Assembly: GCA_002731735.1 (NCBI GenBank)
Contig: PCCM01000117.1
Location: 1-8,698 of the forward strand
Origin: Gemmatimonadota bacterium
GTDB lineage: Bacteria > Gemmatimonadota > Gemmatimonadetes > Longimicrobiales > Gaopeijiaceae
Direction of reading: 5' to 3'
Length of the DNA stretch: 8,698 nucleotides
Part shown: piece by piece, positions 6,020 through 8,698 of the stretch
How positions within the stretch are numbered: position 1 is the stretch's first letter
How the letters are laid out: every line of letters starts with the position of its first letter
Made by a program: the position numbers and the translations under genes
Notes under the pieces: generated by a model
Database searches by the model: none
Seen by the model: the letters and a program-made list of their open reading frames with translations, nothing else
What the model was told of the DNA's origin: nothing

Positions 6020-8089
6020 ATGCCAACAAACCCGAATCCCCTGTTACTCGAATACGGCCGTCTGCCGTTCGGCGAAATCGAAGCCACCCACGTGGTGCAT
6101 GCGGTTCGACAGATTCTGGAAGACGCCCGATCCGAGATCGAGAAGTTGGTGTCCCTGGAGTCCACGCCGACCTATGCGGATACGATCGGCCGGCTGGACG
6201 ACGTGCTCGAGCGGGTGAAGGAACGGACCGGGCCTGTCACACATCTGTTGTCCGTAGCGGAGACACCGGAGTTGCGGGAGGCCTACAACGAGGTTCTTCC
6301 GGAGATCACGGAATTCTGGACCCGGATCACACTGAACGAGGGGCTTTGGGGTCGAATCAGGGCTCTTGCCGATACCGATGAAGCCGCGGCTCTCCCCCCG
6401 CTTGAAAAACGGCATCTGGACACGACGTTGCGGGACTTCCGGCGGTCCGGCGCCGATCTCTCGACCGCCGGCAAGGAGCAACTGAGTGCCATCCGTATCG
6501 AGATGTCGCGTCTCGAGCACAAGTTTTCCGAAAACGTAATCGACGCGACCAATGCCTATTCGCTTCTGATCGAGGAGGGTGACGGTAGGCGTCTCGAGGG
6601 TGTCCCGGAACCAGACCGTGAGGAAGCACGGCGCAAAGCGGCCGAGAAAGAACAAGAGGGCTGGCTACTCACGCTCGACTACCCCTCCTTCGAGCCGATC
6701 ATCAAGCATGCCCAAGATCGTGAACTTCGCCGTGAGCTGTATACGGCCTACATCGGACGCTGCCGCGATGGTGAGTTCACCAACGGCGAGATCATTGCCC
6801 GGTTGCTCCATCTCCGCAGAGAGTTGGCGGAGCTACTTGGCTACACGGATTTCGCCGAATACCGACTTGAAGACCACATGGCCAAGACGGGCGAACGGGC
6901 TTTTGGATTCGTCGAGGATATGACGCGAAGAACTCGGCCCTACTGGGAACGCGATCTGGCCGAGCTACGGGAGCATGCGTCTGAGCTCGGCATTTCCGGA
7001 TTCGAGCCTTGGGACTCGGCCTTTGTGGGCGAGAGTCTCCGACGGGCGAGGTTCGAAATCGACGATGAAGTCATTCGTCAGTATTTCCCCCTCGATCGGG
7101 TTCTAGCCGGAATGTTCGAGGTGGTGCGCAGAGTTTTCGGCCTCGTCGTCCGAGAGCAGAGGATCCCCGAAGTCTGGCATCCGGACGTCCATCATTATGA
7201 ACTCTTTCGCGAAGAGGACGGCATCTTGTTGGGGTCCTTCTATGCCGACTGGCATCCGCGCCCCGACAAGAGGCAAGGCGCCTGGATGAACGACCTGAGG
7301 ACGGGTGGACCTCGAAACGGGGGGTTCGAGCCGCACGTCGGGGTCGTGGCTGGAAACCTGTCGCCGCCCAAAGGGGATGTTCCGTCTCTCCTGACGCACC
7401 GCGAGGTGGAAACTGTCTTCCACGAGTTCGGACATCTTCTGCACCACCTGACCTCCACTGTCCCGATCGCTCCCATGGCGGGCATCAACGTCGCTTGGGA
7501 CTTCGTGGAACTACCCTCGCAGATCATGGAAAACTGGACCTGGGAAGAGGGGGTGATATCGCTCCTCTCCGGGCACCATGAAACCGGTGAGCCGCTGCCC
7601 GGAGGCCTTTACAACAGGCTCCGAAGCGCACGCACGTTCATGGCTGGTTCGAGGCTGATGCGGCAGCTCTCGTTCGGGCACCTCGATCTTCGTCTCCACC
7701 GTGATCACCCCGACGAGGTGACCCATGATCTGATGTCATATATAGAGGGGCTGTTCGAGGAGTATACGCCGAACTCCACGTTTGCCGGGATGCACCCCGC
7801 GACCTCCTTTACGCACCTCTTTGCCGGGGGATATGCTGCCGCGTACTACTCGTATCTCTGGTCTGAGGTACTCGACGCCGATGCTTTCGGACGTTTTCGC
7901 CTCGAAGGGATTTTCAGCCGAGAGGTCGGTCAAGCGTACCTCGACGCGATCCTCACGAGGGGCGACAGCGATGAGCCGGAGCATCTCTTCCGTGAATTCA
8001 TGGGACGAGATCCGGATCTCCAGCCTCTGCTGGATCGGAGTTTTGGGGGGTCTCTTGAGGGTGGTTCATCGACCGTGGGTGGGCCATGA
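6020..8089 (+). CDS. prlC: M3-family zinc oligopeptidase (oligopeptidase A type)
   Basis: This is a cytosolic metallopeptidase that degrades short peptides, such as released signal peptides. The 689 residues match the family length (about 680), and there is no signal peptide. The N-terminus (NPLLLEYGRLPFGEI) and the helical N-terminal half resemble oligopeptidase A more than dipeptidyl carboxypeptidase. The zinc site is HEFGH at 468-472, and the third ligand Glu497 in DFVELPSQIMENW follows after 24 residues, as in thimet oligopeptidase. Transition-state residues are in FTHLFAGGYAAAYYSYLW (His599, Tyr605, Tyr609, Tyr612). GSFYADWHPRPDKRQGAWM is the usual substrate-cleft segment. All key residues are intact. 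An in-frame TAG at 5996-5998 and no other start codon before 6020 fix the ATG, yet no Shine-Dalgarno sequence lies within range. A GGAGGAAAGAGG lies about 45 bases upstream, too far to act directly. Confidence 0.95.
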   Translation: MPTNPNPLLLEYGRLPFGEIEATHVVHAVRQILEDARSEIEKLVSLESTPTYADTIGRLDDVLERVKERTGPVTHLLSVAETPELREAYNEVLPEITEFWTRITLNEGLWGRIRALADTDEAAALPPLEKRHLDTTLRDFRRSGADLSTAGKEQLSAIRIEMSRLEHKFSENVIDATNAYSLLIEEGDGRRLEGVPEPDREEARRKAAEKEQEGWLLTLDYPSFEPIIKHAQDRELRRELYTAYIGRCRDGEFTNGEIIARLLHLRRELAELLGYTDFAEYRLEDHMAKTGERAFGFVEDMTRRTRPYWERDLAELREHASELGISGFEPWDSAFVGESLRRARFEIDDEVIRQYFPLDRVLAGMFEVVRRVFGLVVREQRIPEVWHPDVHHYELFREEDGILLGSFYADWHPRPDKRQGAWMNDLRTGGPRNGGFEPHVGVVAGNLSPPKGDVPSLLTHREVETVFHEFGHLLHHLTSTVPIAPMAGINVAWDFVELPSQIMENWTWEEGVISLLSGHHETGEPLPGGLYNRLRSARTFMAGSRLMRQLSFGHLDLRLHRDHPDEVTHDLMSYIEGLFEEYTPNSTFAGMHPATSFTHLFAGGYAAAYYSYLWSEVLDADAFGRFRLEGIFSREVGQAYLDAILTRGDSDEPEHLFREFMGRDPDLQPLLDRSFGGSLEGGSSTVGGP

Positions 8090-8157
8090 GCGGGTCGTCA
8101 GCCGGCAGTCAGCAGGCCCAAGAAAACGCTTCATTTCAGGACTTGATGAGGCTTTAG
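8086..8157 (+). CDS. Possible 23-residue ORF overlapping the peptidase stop (ATGA)
   Basis: The ATG at 8086-8088 overlaps the TGA stop of the oligopeptidase at 8087-8089, the classic arrangement for translational coupling. The frame runs 23 codons to TAG at 8155-8157. The peptide begins MSGSSAGSQQ, is hydrophilic and rich in Ser, Gln and Ala, and has no membrane segment. It ends before the hairpin at 8192. G-rich sequence (GGGTGGG) precedes the ATG. It may be a real small protein, the remnant of a longer gene, or chance. Confidence 0.25.
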   Translation: MSGSSAGSQQAQENASFQDLMRL

Positions 8158-8191
8158 GCAGTCGTTAACTTACCAAGCTGACTTGGAAAGG

Positions 8192-8218
8192 GCCGTCCAC
8201 AGGGCGGCTTGTTGTGTT
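8192..8218 (+). terminator. Intrinsic terminator after the oligopeptidase
   Basis: GCCGTCC at 8192-8198 pairs with GGGCGGC at 8202-8208 (7 pairs, one G-U, loop ACA), followed at once by the U-rich tail TTGTTGTGTT. It lies about 100 bases after the peptidase stop and before the tRNA genes, separating the two units. Confidence 0.55.
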
Positions 8219-8264
8219 CCGGGGGGGGCAGGTCACGGGGTGATATTGCCCCGGATCGATGGCC

Positions 8265-8346
8265 GGTGGGGTACCGAAGCGGTCAAACGGGGCAGACTGT
8301 AAATCTGCTGGCTAAGCCTTCGTAGGTTCGAATCCTACCCCCACCA
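8265..8346 (+). tRNA. tRNA-Tyr (anticodon GTA)
   Basis: The acceptor GGTGGGG (8265-8271) pairs with CCCCACC (8339-8345), and the discriminator base is A8346. The anticodon stem GCAGA/TCTGC encloses loop CTGTAAA with GTA at 8299-8301. A 13-base variable arm with a GGC/GCC stem marks a class II tRNA, as bacterial tRNA-Tyr is. The T-arm is GTAGG-TTCGAAT-CCTAC. The CCA end is not encoded. It is the first of three tRNAs ahead of tuf. Confidence 0.96.
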
Positions 8347-8366
8347 TGAGAATGAACGAAGGCTTT

Positions 8367-8440
8367 GCGGGAGTAGCTCAGTTGGCTAGAGCATCAGCCT
8401 TCCAAGCTGAGGGTCGCGGGTTCGAGTCCCGTCTCCCGCT
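8367..8440 (+). tRNA. tRNA-Gly (anticodon TCC)
   Basis: The acceptor GCGGGAG (8367-8373) pairs with CTCCCGC (8433-8439), with discriminator T8440. The anticodon stem TCAGC/GCTGA encloses CTTCCAA with TCC at 8401-8403. The T-arm is GCGGG-TTCGAGT-CCCGT. No CCA is encoded. It lies 20 bases after tRNA-Tyr, so the two are surely co-transcribed. Confidence 0.96.
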
Positions 8441-8450
8441 CTAGTACGAA

Positions 8451-8465
8451 GGCTGTTGAACAGCC
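8451..8465 (+). other. Short hairpin in the tRNA-Gly/tRNA-Thr spacer
   Basis: GGCTGT (8451-8456) and ACAGCC (8460-8465) form a 6-pair stem with a TGA loop. There is no T-run, so it is not a terminator. A hairpin between tandem tRNAs may help processing by spacing the precursors. Confidence 0.4.
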
Positions 8466-8476
8466 CTATAGGAGGC

Positions 8477-8548
8477 GCTCCGATAGCTCAGTGGTAGAGC
8501 GCCTCCTTGGTAAGGAGGAGGTCCCGGGTTCAAATCCCGGTCGGAGCT
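8477..8548 (+). tRNA. tRNA-Thr (anticodon GGT)
   Basis: The acceptor GCTCCGA (8477-8483) pairs with TCGGAGC (8541-8547), with discriminator T8548. The anticodon stem CCTCC/GGAGG encloses TTGGTAA with GGT at 8509-8511. The T-arm is CCGGG-TTCAAAT-CCCGG. No CCA is encoded. In Escherichia coli the corresponding tyrU-glyT-thrT genes also precede tufB; the extra tRNA-Thr that leads that operon is not seen here. Confidence 0.96.
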
Positions 8549-8612
8549 CTGAACGGAAGTAGAGGGGATCGGCGGCGAAGTAAGCGATTTCCAACACGGC
8601 GAGGCGAGAGCG

Positions 8613-8698
8613 ATGGGAAAAGCAAAATTTGAGCGAACGAAGCCACACGTAAACGTGGGAACAATCGGACACGTGGACCACGGGAAGACGACGCTGAC
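8613..8698 (+). CDS. tuf: Translation elongation factor Tu, 5' end only
   Basis: EF-Tu is the GTPase that delivers aminoacyl-tRNA to the ribosome. Only 28 codons are present, beginning MGKAKFERTKPHVNVG and including the start of the G1 loop GHVDHGKTT. This is the near-invariant EF-Tu N-terminus. The ATG at 8613 has GAGG at 8601-8604, eight bases upstream. It lies 64 bases after tRNA-Thr with no terminator between, so tRNAs and tuf probably share a transcript. The gene continues beyond the window. Confidence 0.97.
   Translation, partial: MGKAKFERTKPHVNVGTIGHVDHGKTTL

Noticed and set aside
8241..8247. TGATATT as the -10 box of the tRNA-tuf operon
   Set aside because: No -35 element at 16-18 bases upstream, which is a G-run; position relative to tRNA-Tyr is plausible but the evidence is too thin.

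Overview
The window looks like chromosomal DNA of a GC-rich, probably Gram-negative bacterium. Three exported proteins carry lipobox signal peptides, and the right edge has the widespread tRNA-Tyr, tRNA-Gly, tRNA-Thr, tuf order. The mix of a MORN/YwqK repeat protein, a PQQ sugar dehydrogenase lipoprotein, a secreted metallophosphoesterase and lipoprotein serine hydrolases is common in Gemmatimonadota-like genomes. That placement is an impression from gene content, not a measurement.

Left part (1-1867, + strand): the 3' end of a gene built from 72-base tandem repeats (YwqK/MORN_2 type), a strong hairpin, then a lipoprotein PQQ-dependent sugar dehydrogenase. Positions 1868-2356 hold no convincing gene, only inverted repeats and an orphan TATAAT box.

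Middle (2357-5807, - strand): three exported proteins, listed here in transcription order. They are a Tat-type, cysteine-rich lipoprotein of unknown function (TTG start), a secreted calcineurin-like metallophosphoesterase (GTG start), and a lipoprotein serine hydrolase of the class C beta-lactamase / 6-aminohexanoate hydrolase type. They are separated by gaps of about 311 and 170 bases, so a single operon is not assured. The serine hydrolase and the non-coding DNA beyond it are visibly less GC-rich than the rest.

Right part (5808-8698, + strand): a divergent intergenic region, then a complete M3-family zinc oligopeptidase (oligopeptidase A type) without a Shine-Dalgarno sequence. A tiny ORF overlaps its stop codon as ATGA, and a hairpin terminator follows. 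Next come tRNA-Tyr(GTA), tRNA-Gly(TCC), tRNA-Thr(GGT) and the first 86 bases of tuf (EF-Tu). This end is housekeeping DNA, while the left and middle look like accessory envelope or periplasmic functions.

I found no defence system, CRISPR array, transposase, integrase or other clear new system. The best candidates for novelty are the Tat lipoprotein with five C-terminal cysteines, the ATGA-coupled mini-ORF, and the Shine-Dalgarno-free C-rich leader of the peptidase.
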